Shown here: positions 55,365-62,739 of the stretch, in pieces
Layout of the letters: the number at the start of each line of letters is the position of its first letter
How positions within the stretch are numbered: position 1 is the stretch's first letter
NCBI RefSeq assembly: GCF_000359125.1
Contig: NZ_CAAF010000065.1
Span: 1 to 64,000 of the forward strand
Source of the DNA: Mesorhizobium sp. STM 4661
GTDB lineage: Bacteria > Pseudomonadota > Alphaproteobacteria > Rhizobiales > Rhizobiaceae
Reading direction: 5' to 3'
DNA length: 64,000 nucleotides
Made by a program: the position numbers and the translations under genes
Notes under the pieces: generated by a model
Database searches by the model: none
What the model saw: only the letters and a program-made list of their open reading frames with translations
What the model was told of the DNA's origin: nothing

Positions 55365-56063
55365 ATGGCCGACGACGAGATCATCCTTTCCGAGCTTTCC
55401 GACGACGAACTCGTGCAGCAGATGCACGACGATCTTTATGACGGGCTAAAGGAAGAGATCGAGGAAGGCACCAACATCCTTCTCGAGCGCGGCTGGGTGC
55501 CCTACAAGGTGCTGACCGAGGCGCTGGTCGAGGGCATGCGCATCGTCGGCGAGGATTTTCGCGACGGCATCCTGTTCGTTCCCGAAGTGCTGCTGTCCGC
55601 CAACGCGATGAAGGCCGGCATGTTCATCCTGCGTCCGCTGCTCGCCGCCACCGGCGCGCCGAAGCAGGGCAAGATGGTGATCGGCACCGTCAAGGGCGAC
55701 ATCCACGACATCGGCAAGAACCTCGTCGGCATGATGATGGAGGGCGCCGGCTTCGATGTCATCGACCTCGGCATCAACAATGCGGTCGAAAAATACCTCG
55801 ACGCCATCGAAAAGCATCAGCCCGACATCATCGGCATGTCGGCGCTGCTGACGACGACCATGCCTTACATGAAGGTCGTCATCGACACGATGAAGGAAAA
55901 GGGCATCCGCGACGACTATGTCGTGCTGGTCGGTGGCGCGCCGCTCAACGAGGAATTCGGCAAGGCAGTCGGCGCCGATGCCTATTGCCGCGACGCGGCC
56001 GTGGCGGTCGAGACCGCCAAGGATTTCATGAAGCGCAAGCACAATGTCCGCGCTTCGGCCTGA
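55365..56063 (+). CDS. Corrinoid (B12-binding) methyl-carrier protein, MttC/MtbC-like
   Basis: 232 residues. The N-terminal helical cap (about 1-85, with LVEGMRIVGEDFRDGILFVPEVLLSANAM) is followed by a Rossmann-like B12 domain with the cobalt-ligating His in GTVKGDIHDIGKNLVG (about 108), SALLTTTMPYMK and VLVGGAPLNEEF. This is the layout of MttC/MtmC proteins and of the B12 module of MetH. It would carry methyl groups from an MttB homologue to tetrahydrofolate or homocysteine. The AAGGAG ribosome site is strong. It is divergent from MttB copy 2 and followed by a terminator. Confidence 0.93.
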   Translation: MADDEIILSELSDDELVQQMHDDLYDGLKEEIEEGTNILLERGWVPYKVLTEALVEGMRIVGEDFRDGILFVPEVLLSANAMKAGMFILRPLLAATGAPKQGKMVIGTVKGDIHDIGKNLVGMMMEGAGFDVIDLGINNAVEKYLDAIEKHQPDIIGMSALLTTTMPYMKVVIDTMKEKGIRDDYVVLVGGAPLNEEFGKAVGADAYCRDAAVAVETAKDFMKRKHNVRASA

Positions 56064-56087
56064 ACTAAGCAAGGCGTTTATCAAAAA

Positions 56088-56113
56088 GCCGCGCCTTGCA
56101 GCGCGGCTTTTTT
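56088..56113 (+). terminator. Rho-independent terminator (probably bidirectional)
   Basis: A 7-bp perfect stem GCCGCGC / GCGCGGC, loop CTTGCA and six T; five A on the other side let it serve the convergent entericidin-like gene too. It ends the corrinoid-protein transcript. Confidence 0.88.
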
Positions 56114-56140
56114 ATTCCCAGATGCTGGGGAGATTGTGGA

Positions 56141-56281
56141 TCAGGGATTCTCCACCGTGTCCTCAACTGCATTTGCGGTCGATTTGACGTCCTTGCCGAC
56201 GCCACGAACGGTGTTGGCGCAGGCTGAAAGAGCCAAGGCGCAAGCGATAATGGCAATCGGCGCGATGCGTAACAGTTTCAT
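56141..56281 (-). CDS. Entericidin A/B family small lipoprotein
   Basis: 46 residues, a gene easily missed for its size. It has a lysine/arginine start, a hydrophobic stretch (IAPIAIIACALALSAC), a lipobox LSAC with the lipidated Cys at residue 21, then NTVRGVGKDVKSTANAVEDTVE, where the GxGxD pattern and the amphipathic tail are typical of entericidins. Such proteins are outer-membrane lipoproteins induced in stress or stationary phase. GAGGGAG at good spacing before ATG 56281 supports it. Its 3' end faces the terminator at 56088. Confidence 0.85.
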   Translation of the reverse strand: MKLLRIAPIAIIACALALSACANTVRGVGKDVKSTANAVEDTVENP

Positions 56282-56345
56282 GAATGGTGTCTCCCTCAAC
56301 AAATAGATTCGCCCGACAGCAACGAAGATCGGTTAAACTGGTTCC

Positions 56346-56975
56346 ATGAGCGTTGCGCGAAAACAGCAATCCGATCAAGGCGGCAGGCTTCTGGTCATTG
56401 CCTGCGGGATGATTGCGCGCGAAGTTCTGGCCGTCAAGGAGCAGCTCGGGGTGGACCATCTCGACCTGACCTGCCTGCCGGCGGAGTTCCATTTTTATCC
56501 CGATCGCATCGCGCCGGCCATGGACAAGGCGATCGTGAAGGCCAAGGCGGACGGCTACCTCAACATCTTCGTCGGCTATGCCGATTGCGGCACCGGCGGC
56601 CTGCTCGACCGCGTCTGCGAGAAGCATGGCGTCGAACGCATGGCCGGGCCGCACTGCTTTGCCTTCTACCAGGGCATGGATGCCTATGCGAAAGTCGCCG
56701 ACGACGACATGATGTCGTTCTATATGACCGACTTCCTGTGTCGGCAGTTCGACGCCTTCTTCATGAAGCCGCTCGGCCTCGACAGGCACCCGGAGCTGAT
56801 CAAGGACTATTTCGGCAATTACCAGAAGCTGGTCTATCTCGCCCAGACCGACGATCCCGAGCTCGACAAGGTTGCCGAGAAGGCCGCGAAAATGCTCGGC
56901 CTTGCCTACGAGCGCCGCTCGACCGGCTATGGCGATCTGACGGCGGAGCTGGCGCAGGCTGCGGCCGTCGCCTGA
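56346..56975 (+). CDS. DUF1638 domain protein linked to corrinoid methyltransferases
   Basis: 209 residues of the DUF1638 family. Typical parts: LLVIACGMIAREVLAVKEQLG at the start, DLTCLPAEFHFYPDRIAPAMDKAI, FVGYADCGTGGLLDRVCEKHGVERM (Cys near 84 and 93) and a late ERRSTGYGDL. Conserved cysteines suggest metal or iron-sulfur binding. The family commonly sits next to MttB and corrinoid-protein genes and an auxiliary function there is assumed, but no activity is established. It is 282 bp downstream of the corrinoid-protein gene, beyond a terminator. Confidence 0.82.
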   Translation: MSVARKQQSDQGGRLLVIACGMIAREVLAVKEQLGVDHLDLTCLPAEFHFYPDRIAPAMDKAIVKAKADGYLNIFVGYADCGTGGLLDRVCEKHGVERMAGPHCFAFYQGMDAYAKVADDDMMSFYMTDFLCRQFDAFFMKPLGLDRHPELIKDYFGNYQKLVYLAQTDDPELDKVAEKAAKMLGLAYERRSTGYGDLTAELAQAAAVA

Positions 56976-57893
56976 CTACGCAGACTCCGCTGCCAGCGCG
57001 GCCAGCACATCGGCAAAGCTCGTCTTGCAGACAAAGCCCAGCCTGTCTCTCGCCCGCGAAGCATCATAGACCCGGTCGATCGATGAAAACATCGTCCATC
57101 CCTTTCGCGCATAGAGCGCCGGATAGTCCGGAAAGTAGCGCGCGACGACGGACGGCGCCTCAGCGATCAACGCTTGGCAATCGTCGGAATTGAACGGCGT
57201 CGGCGCTGAGGCGATGAAGATATCGAAGCCCAGTTGCGGCGCCTTCTCCAGCGCCGCGACATGGGCCTCTGCCGCGTCTTCCACGGTCAGCCTGCGAAAC
57301 AGCAGCTCATTGGCCTTGGTGTTGGCGTCCGACTGCTCGATCGCATGCGCCATGTCGTCGGCTTCGGGAAAGAAGCGCGCCGTGCGCAGCACGATGACAG
57401 GCAGGCCGTGCTCGATATGGTAGAGACGGCAAAGATGTTCGGCCGAAAGCTTGCTGACGCCGTAGATGTTGCGCGGCTCGGGCGACATCTCTTCCGTCAG
57501 CCAGGCAGCCTTGCGCGCGCCGCCGATGAAGCCGGCGCGGATGGCTTGCGAGATCATCAGCGACGTCGTCGATGTGAAAACGAAGCGCCGAACGCCTGAC
57601 ACCACCGCCGCATCGAGAAGATTGAGCGTGCCTTGCACGTTCGTCGCGACGAACTCGCTGTTACCGTGGTTCTCGATGTTCGGCTTGTGCAGCGCGCCGC
57701 TGTGGATGATCGCCTCGATGCGGTTTTCGCTGACTGCTTGCATCACCAGATTGCGATCGGCGACCGACCCGATCATCTGCGTTTGCGCCGACGGCGTGGG
57801 ATCGAGGCCGACGACGTCGTGGCCAAGCGCCCGCAGCCGCGGCGCCAGCGCGCTGCCCAGCCAGCCTGACGATCCCGTCAGCAAGATCCGCAT
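56976..57893 (-). CDS. NAD(P)-dependent epimerase/dehydratase (extended SDR)
   Basis: 305 residues. It opens with the nucleotide-binding motif LLTGSSGWLGSALAPRL and has the catalytic YGVSK (Tyr-x3-Lys, about 160) with a preceding FTSTTSLM. It closes with a substrate domain that includes IVLRTARFFPEADD. The family includes sugar-nucleotide epimerases and dehydratases; the substrate is not deducible. The start is ATG 57893, with a weak ribosome site. Its stop abuts the stop of the convergent DUF1638 gene. Confidence 0.84.
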   Translation of the reverse strand: MRILLTGSSGWLGSALAPRLRALGHDVVGLDPTPSAQTQMIGSVADRNLVMQAVSENRIEAIIHSGALHKPNIENHGNSEFVATNVQGTLNLLDAAVVSGVRRFVFTSTTSLMISQAIRAGFIGGARKAAWLTEEMSPEPRNIYGVSKLSAEHLCRLYHIEHGLPVIVLRTARFFPEADDMAHAIEQSDANTKANELLFRRLTVEDAAEAHVAALEKAPQLGFDIFIASAPTPFNSDDCQALIAEAPSVVARYFPDYPALYARKGWTMFSSIDRVYDASRARDRLGFVCKTSFADVLAALAAESA

Positions 57894-58014
57894 CGATGAA
57901 ACCACGATTTTTGACCTGACGCTGTTAAGCACGGATGACAGGCCGCCGCGAACCGGTAAGTTATGCGCCAGACAAGAAAACAGGCTGTTCCAGCCATCAA
58001 CGGGAAACGCACTT

Positions 58015-58587
58015 ATGATCGCTCGTCTCTTGATTGCCGCAGGCGTTGTTTGCTTCACCTTGCCCGCGCTGGCCGATGGCGAGGTGCAGAAGCTCATCAC
58101 CGCCGCGGACAAGGCGCGGCTCGACAAATATGGCGAGACGCGCAAGGCAGCGCTCGAAGAGGCGAAGGCGGGCAGTCCCGCCGAGGTCAAACAGCTCGAC
58201 GCCTTGCTGGCGAAGCCGCTGGCCGCCTTTTCCGACAAGGATTTGACCGGCAACTGGCAATGCCGCACCATCAAGGCCGGCGGGCTCGGCGCGCTGGTCA
58301 TCTATGGCTGGTTCAAATGCAAGGTGAGCGACGACGGTTCGGGCTGGATGCTGGAAAAGGTCAGCGGCTCGCAACGCACCAAGGGCCGCTTCTTCGACGA
58401 CGGCGAAAAGCGGGCGATCTATCTCGGCTCCTTCCATGTCAACAACGATCCCGCAAAACCCTATGGCAGCGGCCCGCAAACCGACCAGGTCGGCTACGCC
58501 TTCCGCAACAGCGCCAGTGAATGGCGCATCGAGTTTCCAGCGCCCTATTACGAATCGAAGCTCGACATCCTCGAATTCAAGCGCTGA
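58015..58587 (+). CDS. Exported DUF4893 domain protein
   Basis: 190 residues with a signal peptide (LLIAAGVVCFTLPALA, cut after about 20). The mature part has AADKARLDKYGETRKAALEEA, NWQCRTIKAGGLGALVIYGWFKCKV and DQVGYAFRNSASEWRIEFPAPYYESKLDILE, a layout I associate with DUF4893, a family of periplasmic proteins of unknown function. Two cysteines about 25 apart could form a disulfide. The upstream site GGGAAA is moderate. It is not clearly linked to its neighbours. Confidence 0.75.
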   Translation: MIARLLIAAGVVCFTLPALADGEVQKLITAADKARLDKYGETRKAALEEAKAGSPAEVKQLDALLAKPLAAFSDKDLTGNWQCRTIKAGGLGALVIYGWFKCKVSDDGSGWMLEKVSGSQRTKGRFFDDGEKRAIYLGSFHVNNDPAKPYGSGPQTDQVGYAFRNSASEWRIEFPAPYYESKLDILEFKR

Positions 58588-58671
58588 CCCCTGCTGATCA
58601 CCAAGGACTAACCCGGACACCTAGCGTCCGGCGCGCCCAAACCATGTCTATCCGGACGGCTCGTCGCGACC

Positions 58672-59450
58672 ATGGACCGCTTGAAATCAAACCTGCCGCC
58701 GATCGTCGTCGTCACCGAGGGCGGCCTGCATATCTGGGCCATCGTCAACGCCATCGCCGATCGGCTTGGGCCTGTCAGCGTCATTCTCGAAACGCCTGAA
58801 TCCAAAAAGCAATTGCTGCTTGGGCGTGCCCGCCGCCAAGGCTGGTTGCAGGCCATCGGGCAACTTGGCACGATGGTGCTGACGCGGCTCGGAAAACGGT
58901 TTTTCGCCGGTCATGCGGCAAGCATCATCGCCGAACAGAACTGCAAACCGAACCCAAACCGGGGCAAAAGATCATCCACGTGCCCTCGGCCAACGCGCCG
59001 GAGTGCTTGCGGGCGATCGACGAAATCCGGCCGGCGTTGTGCTGCTTGCCGGCTGCCGCCTGCTGTCGCGGCAGACGCTGGCCAGGATGCCTTGCCCGGT
59101 CCTCAACTATCATGCCGGTATTGCGCCCAGATATCGCGGCATGAATGGCGGCTACTGGGCGCTGGCTTCCGGCGATGCGGAGAACTTCGGCACCAGTGCA
59201 TCTGGTCGACGCCGGCGTCGACACCGGCGGCGTGCTGCGGCAGGCGCGCGGCAAGCCTGGTCCGGGCGACACCATTTCAAGCTACACGCTGCGGCAGGCT
59301 GCATTCTCGCGCGACATCTGCGTCGACGCGGTCAGCGATGCGCTTGCCGGAAAGCTTGCCACATCGGATCCCGGCCTGCCTTCGAAGCAGTGGTACCATC
59401 CGACGATCTGGTTCTATCTCTGGACCGGCGCGAAAAGCGGCGTCTGGTAA
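58672..59450 (+). pseudogene. Formyltransferase family gene broken by three frameshifts
   Basis: A continuous formyltransferase-like protein can be read only by changing frame three times: (1) 58672 to about 58940, starting LPPIVVVTEGGLHIWAIVNAI; (2) about 58941-59030, LQTEPKPGQKIIHVPSANAP; (3) about 59027-59195, VVLLAGCRLLSRQT and NYHAGIAPRYRGMNGGYWAL with the active-site His; (4) about 59196-59450, VHLVDAGVDTGGVLRQARG to the stop. The joined product of about 260 residues would be a methionyl-tRNA-formyltransferase-like fold enzyme. Three shifts in 260 bases without stop codons within the pieces mean either recent decay or poor sequence here. Confidence 0.8.
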
Positions 59451-59566
59451 TCCAGCTTCTGAAATCTCGCCTTTCTCTTGCCGCTTGCCATTGCGTCGCT
59501 TTTGAATGCGCGCGCGTCGTCCCATAACAAGCAGCCTAGTGGCGCTTGCGGCAATGCTCGAAACTG

Positions 59567-59614
59567 CTGCATCGACCCGAAAATCGAAATCGATCGTCGG
59601 AAAGCACGATGCAG
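59567..59614 (+). repeat. Palindromic intergenic repeat
   Basis: Outer arms CTGCATCG / CGATGCAG are perfect; inside are CCGAAAATCGA-like and CGATCGTCGG segments that pair imperfectly. It resembles the element at 5081-5129 and belongs to a class of dispersed repeats in rhizobia. Lies in the 230-bp gap between the broken formyltransferase gene and the virulence-factor-family gene. Confidence 0.65.
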
Positions 59615-59627
59615 TCGAGTGAAAGTG

Positions 59628-59665
59628 GCAGGGCGTCCTTTCCAATTAGACGCAAGGCGCCCTGC
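59628..59665 (+). promoter_or_regulatory. Leader hairpin next to the ribosome site of the virulence-factor-family gene
   Basis: A perfect 8-bp inverted repeat, GCAGGGCG (59628-59635) and CGCCCTGC (59658-59665). Its right arm ends directly before the Shine-Dalgarno AGGAG (59666-59670) of the gene at 59681, so folding could affect translation. Confidence 0.4.
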
Positions 59666-59680
59666 AGGAGTGAGAAATTC

Positions 59681-59983
59681 ATGGCCGATCTGATCGTCGT
59701 CTACTGGCGCGATATCCCCGCCCAGATCATCGTCAAGAAGGGCCGGCAGAACGCCAAGCGCGAACTGCCGCTGCGCTTCACCGAGGCGATCGACATGTGC
59801 GCCATGCGCACCGGCGCCGGCGGCACCGACGACTATCTGGCAGAATGGCGCAAGGCAGACCCCGTGCCGGTCGGCGACGACCTCGAAGCCGAGGTCGAAA
59901 AGGCCTTTCAGGACTTCGACACGAAATACGACCGCGAGCGGCTGGTCGCTCTGGTCAAGGCCGGTGGCAAAGAAAATGCCTGA
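59681..59983 (+). CDS. Small 'virulence factor' family protein of the corrinoid cluster
   Basis: 100 residues, acidic, no signal peptide. It begins ADLIVVYWRDIPAQIIVKKGRQNAKRELPLRFTEAIDMCAMR, which fits the small Pfam family labelled virulence factor. The name is historic and says nothing about role. The protein occurs beside methyltransferase and MetF-type genes in alphaproteobacteria. The strong GCAGGAG site before ATG 59681 fixes the start. Its end overlaps the MetV-like gene by eight bases, so they share an operon. Function unknown, possibly an accessory of the methyl-THF branch. Confidence 0.75.
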   Translation: MADLIVVYWRDIPAQIIVKKGRQNAKRELPLRFTEAIDMCAMRTGAGGTDDYLAEWRKADPVPVGDDLEAEVEKAFQDFDTKYDRERLVALVKAGGKENA

Positions 59984-60587
59984 AATCCAACCGACAACGG
60001 CTGAAGGCGGGCTGACCCAGGCGACCATCGTCAAGAAGGCGGCGGCGAAATCCGACTACAAGCCGGCCGACGTGTCGCCGCAGCGGCGTGTCCAGCGCTC
60101 CTTCGCGGTCAGGCTGTGGTCCGTGCGGCACTCGCGATTGCTCGAATGGTTCTACGCCAGGTTCGCCGACATGTTCCTGCTGCTGCATCCGCTGTGGAAG
60201 GGCATCGGCTATGGCCGCGTCGAAGGCCCGATCAAATTCGTCGAAAAGCGCGTCAAGGGTTTCATGTTCGACTGCCGCATGTGCGGCCAGTGCGTGCTGT
60301 CCTCCACCGGCATGTCGTGTCCGATGAACTGCCCCAAGCAGTTGCGCAACGGCCCTTGCGGCGGCGTGCGCGCCAACGGCAATTGCGAGGTCGAGCCTGA
60401 CATGCCCTGCGTCTGGGTCAAGGCCTGGGAAGGCTCGCAGAACATGGTGCATGGCGACAAGATCCTCGACGTGCAGAAGCCGGTCGACCAGTCGCTGCGC
60501 GAAACCTCGGCCTGGCTGCGGGTGACCGCGCAGACCGCCGCCGCGCGCGAATCCACCCAAGCTGCAAAGACCGGGGCACCGACATGA
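59976..60587 (+). CDS. MetV-like Cys-rich protein (MTHFR C-terminal domain family)
   Basis: 203 residues. The core is a cysteine-rich block, CRMCGQCVLSSTGMSCPMNC then PKQLRNGPCGGVRANGNCEV (about 95-140), with eight or more Cys, typical of the MTHFR_C family and of MetV, the partner of MetF in acetogens, where zinc and iron-sulfur sites are bound. The first 90 residues contain a basic, hydrophobic part. It probably passes electrons to or from the MetF next door. ATG 59976 is preferred; GTG 59964 is possible but its ribosome site is too close. Its stop overlaps the metF start as ATGA. Confidence 0.8.
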   Translation: MPEIQPTTAEGGLTQATIVKKAAAKSDYKPADVSPQRRVQRSFAVRLWSVRHSRLLEWFYARFADMFLLLHPLWKGIGYGRVEGPIKFVEKRVKGFMFDCRMCGQCVLSSTGMSCPMNCPKQLRNGPCGGVRANGNCEVEPDMPCVWVKAWEGSQNMVHGDKILDVQKPVDQSLRETSAWLRVTAQTAAARESTQAAKTGAPT

Positions 60588-61675
60588 TCGGACGCCAGCG
60601 CGACGAGAACCCGGCCGGCATCGACCTGCCGCTCGAACCCCTGCCCGGCCATACCTCGCGCGGCCGGCTGGAGCGCGTCTTGCGGCGCGGCGAATTCGCG
60701 GTGACCACCGAACTCAACCCGCCCGACAGCGCCGATCCGGAGGATGTCTACAACCGCGCCAGGATTTTCGACGGCTGGGTCGACGCCATCAACGCCGTCG
60801 ATGCGTCGGGCGCCAACTGCCACATGTCGTCGGTCGGTATCTGCGCGCTGCTGACCCGCATGGGCTATGCCCCGATCATGCAGATCGCCTGCCGCGACAG
60901 GAACCGCATCGCCATCCAGGGCGACGTGCTGGGCGGCGCGGCGATGGGCGTTGCCAACATGCTCTGCCTCACCGGCGACGGCGTGCAGGCCGGCGACCAG
61001 CCCGGCGCCAAGCCGGTCTTCGACCTCGACTGCATGTCGCTGCTGGAGACCTGCCGCATCATGCGCGACAACGGCAAATTCCTGTCCGGCCGCAAGCTGA
61101 CGACGCCGCCGCGGCTTTTCCTGGGCGCGGCGATCAATCCTTTCGCGCCGCCGATCGATTTCCGCCCGCATCGGCTGGGCAAGAAGATCGCCGCCGGCGC
61201 GCAGTTCGTGCAGAGCCAGTACTGTTTCGACGTGCCGATGTTCCGCACCTACATGCAGAAGGTCCGCGATCTCGGTTTTACCGAAAAATGCTTTATCCTG
61301 TGCGGCGTCGGGCCGCTGGCCTCGGCCAAGACGGCCAAATGGATCCGCTCCAACGTACCGGGCATTCATATCCCCGATCAGATCGTCAAACGGCTGGAAG
61401 GTGCTGAGGACCAGAAGAAGGAAGGCAAGCAGCTCTGCATCGACATCATCAACGAGGTGAAGGAAATCCCCGGCGTTTCCGGCGTCCATGTGATGGCCTA
61501 CCGCCAGGAGGAATATGTCGCCGAGATCGTCGATGAGTCCGGCGTGCTGAAGGGCCGCCAGCCATGGAAGCGCGAAATCCGCCGCGACGACCAGCTCGTC
61601 GCCGACCGGCTCGACCACATACTGCACGACGAGATCACCGAAACGCAGGTGGATATGGTCAAGACCGCGCATTGA
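60584..61675 (+). CDS. metF: Methylenetetrahydrofolate reductase, MetV-associated type
   Basis: 363 residues, longer than the about 290 of E. coli MetF because of a C-terminal extension (about 315-363). The barrel is visible with FAVTTELNPPDSADPEDVYNRARIF at the active-site Glu (about 43), QIACRDRNRIAIQGDVLGG, MLCLTGDGVQAGDQPGAKPVFDLD and GAQFVQSQYCFD. It interconverts 5,10-methylene-THF and 5-methyl-THF with FAD. Next to the corrinoid system it might work in reverse, oxidising methyl-THF, or in the usual direction to feed methionine synthesis. It follows the MetV-like gene with a four-base overlap. Confidence 0.9.
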   Translation: MIGRQRDENPAGIDLPLEPLPGHTSRGRLERVLRRGEFAVTTELNPPDSADPEDVYNRARIFDGWVDAINAVDASGANCHMSSVGICALLTRMGYAPIMQIACRDRNRIAIQGDVLGGAAMGVANMLCLTGDGVQAGDQPGAKPVFDLDCMSLLETCRIMRDNGKFLSGRKLTTPPRLFLGAAINPFAPPIDFRPHRLGKKIAAGAQFVQSQYCFDVPMFRTYMQKVRDLGFTEKCFILCGVGPLASAKTAKWIRSNVPGIHIPDQIVKRLEGAEDQKKEGKQLCIDIINEVKEIPGVSGVHVMAYRQEEYVAEIVDESGVLKGRQPWKREIRRDDQLVADRLDHILHDEITETQVDMVKTAH

Positions 61676-61716
61676 CGGCGCGGACGGCCACCATTCGCTT
61701 GAACGAAATCAGAAAC

Positions 61717-61738
61717 GATATAAAGAAGTCTTTATATC
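61717..61738. promoter_or_regulatory. Palindromic operator upstream of the methyl-THF:corrinoid methyltransferase gene
   Basis: Two perfect 10-bp arms, GATATAAAGA and its inverse, around a two-base centre AG, ending 16 bp before the start codon. It is the same site as at 47205-47224. It lies between metF and the methyltransferase gene, so that gene probably has its own promoter. Confidence 0.78.
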
Positions 61739-61754
61739 ACGACGGAGAGATTTC

Positions 61755-62729
61755 ATGACCCGGACGATCGTCGCCTCGGCGACACGAGAAATCATCATCG
61801 GCTTCGACCAGCCCTTCTGCGTGATCGGCGAGCGCATCAACCCGACCGGCCGAAAGAAGCTGGCCGCCGAGATGATCGCGGGCAATTTCGACACCGTCAT
61901 CAGGGATGCGCTGGAACAGGCCGCCTGCGGCGCGACCATGCTCGACGTCAATGCCGGCGTCACCTCGGTTAACCCGAACGAGACCGAACCCGGTCTGCTG
62001 GTGCAGACTTTGGAGATCGTGCAGGGGTTGGTCGACCTGCCGCTGTCGATCGACTCCTCGGTAACCGCCGCGATCGAAGCGGCGTTGAGGGTCGCCAAGG
62101 GCCGGCCGCTGGTCAACTCCGTCACCGGCGAGGAAGAAAAGCTCGAGGCCATCCTGCCGCTGGTCAAGAAATACAATGTGCCGGTCGTCGCCATCTCCAA
62201 CGACGAGACCGGTATTTCGATGGATCCCGACGTGCGCTTCGCCGTCGCCAAGAAGATCGTCGAACGCTGTGCCGATTTCGGTATCCCGGCGCATGACGTG
62301 GTCGTCGACCCGCTGGTGATGCCGATCGGCGCGCTGGGCGACGCCGGCCGCCAGGTCTTTGCCCTGCTGCGCCGGCTGCGCGAAGAACTCAAGGTCAACA
62401 CCACTTGCGGTCTGTCCAACATCTCCTTCGGCCTGCCGCACCGCCACGGCATCAACGCCGCCTTCATCCCGATGGTGATCGGCGCCGGCATGACCTCGGC
62501 GATCATGAACCCGGTGCGCCCGCAGGAAATGGAAGCGGTGCGCGGCGCCAATGTGCTGAACGGCACCGACGAGAACTGCACCAACTGGATCAGGACCTAC
62601 AAGGACTACAAGCCGGCCGAAGGCGGCCAGGCGATCGCGGCTCCGACGGCAGTCAACGCGCCAGGCGAAGGCGCCAACAATGGCGGCCGCCGCCGCGGTG
62701 GCCGCGAAGCGCGGATGGCCAGGGGATAA
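61755..62729 (+). CDS. Methyltetrahydrofolate:corrinoid methyltransferase (pterin-binding, stand-alone MetH-like domain)
   Basis: 324 residues with the pterin-binding barrel (about 12-280). Landmarks: VIGERINPTGRKKLA near the start, ATMLDVNAGVTSVNPNE (about 58), LPLSIDSSVTAAIEAAL, LVNSVTGEEEKL and CGLSNISFGLPHRHGINAAFIPM. It matches MtvA/AcsE and the folate domain of MetH. It moves a methyl group between methyl-THF and a corrinoid protein. After residue about 285 comes an unusual Ala/Gly/Arg tail (GANNGGRRRGGREARMARG), perhaps for contact with partner proteins. It follows a palindromic operator; the reactivase gene follows 10 bp later. Confidence 0.9.
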   Translation: MTRTIVASATREIIIGFDQPFCVIGERINPTGRKKLAAEMIAGNFDTVIRDALEQAACGATMLDVNAGVTSVNPNETEPGLLVQTLEIVQGLVDLPLSIDSSVTAAIEAALRVAKGRPLVNSVTGEEEKLEAILPLVKKYNVPVVAISNDETGISMDPDVRFAVAKKIVERCADFGIPAHDVVVDPLVMPIGALGDAGRQVFALLRRLREELKVNTTCGLSNISFGLPHRHGINAAFIPMVIGAGMTSAIMNPVRPQEMEAVRGANVLNGTDENCTNWIRTYKDYKPAEGGQAIAAPTAVNAPGEGANNGGRRRGGREARMARG

Positions 62730-62739
62730 GCGCGCAATC

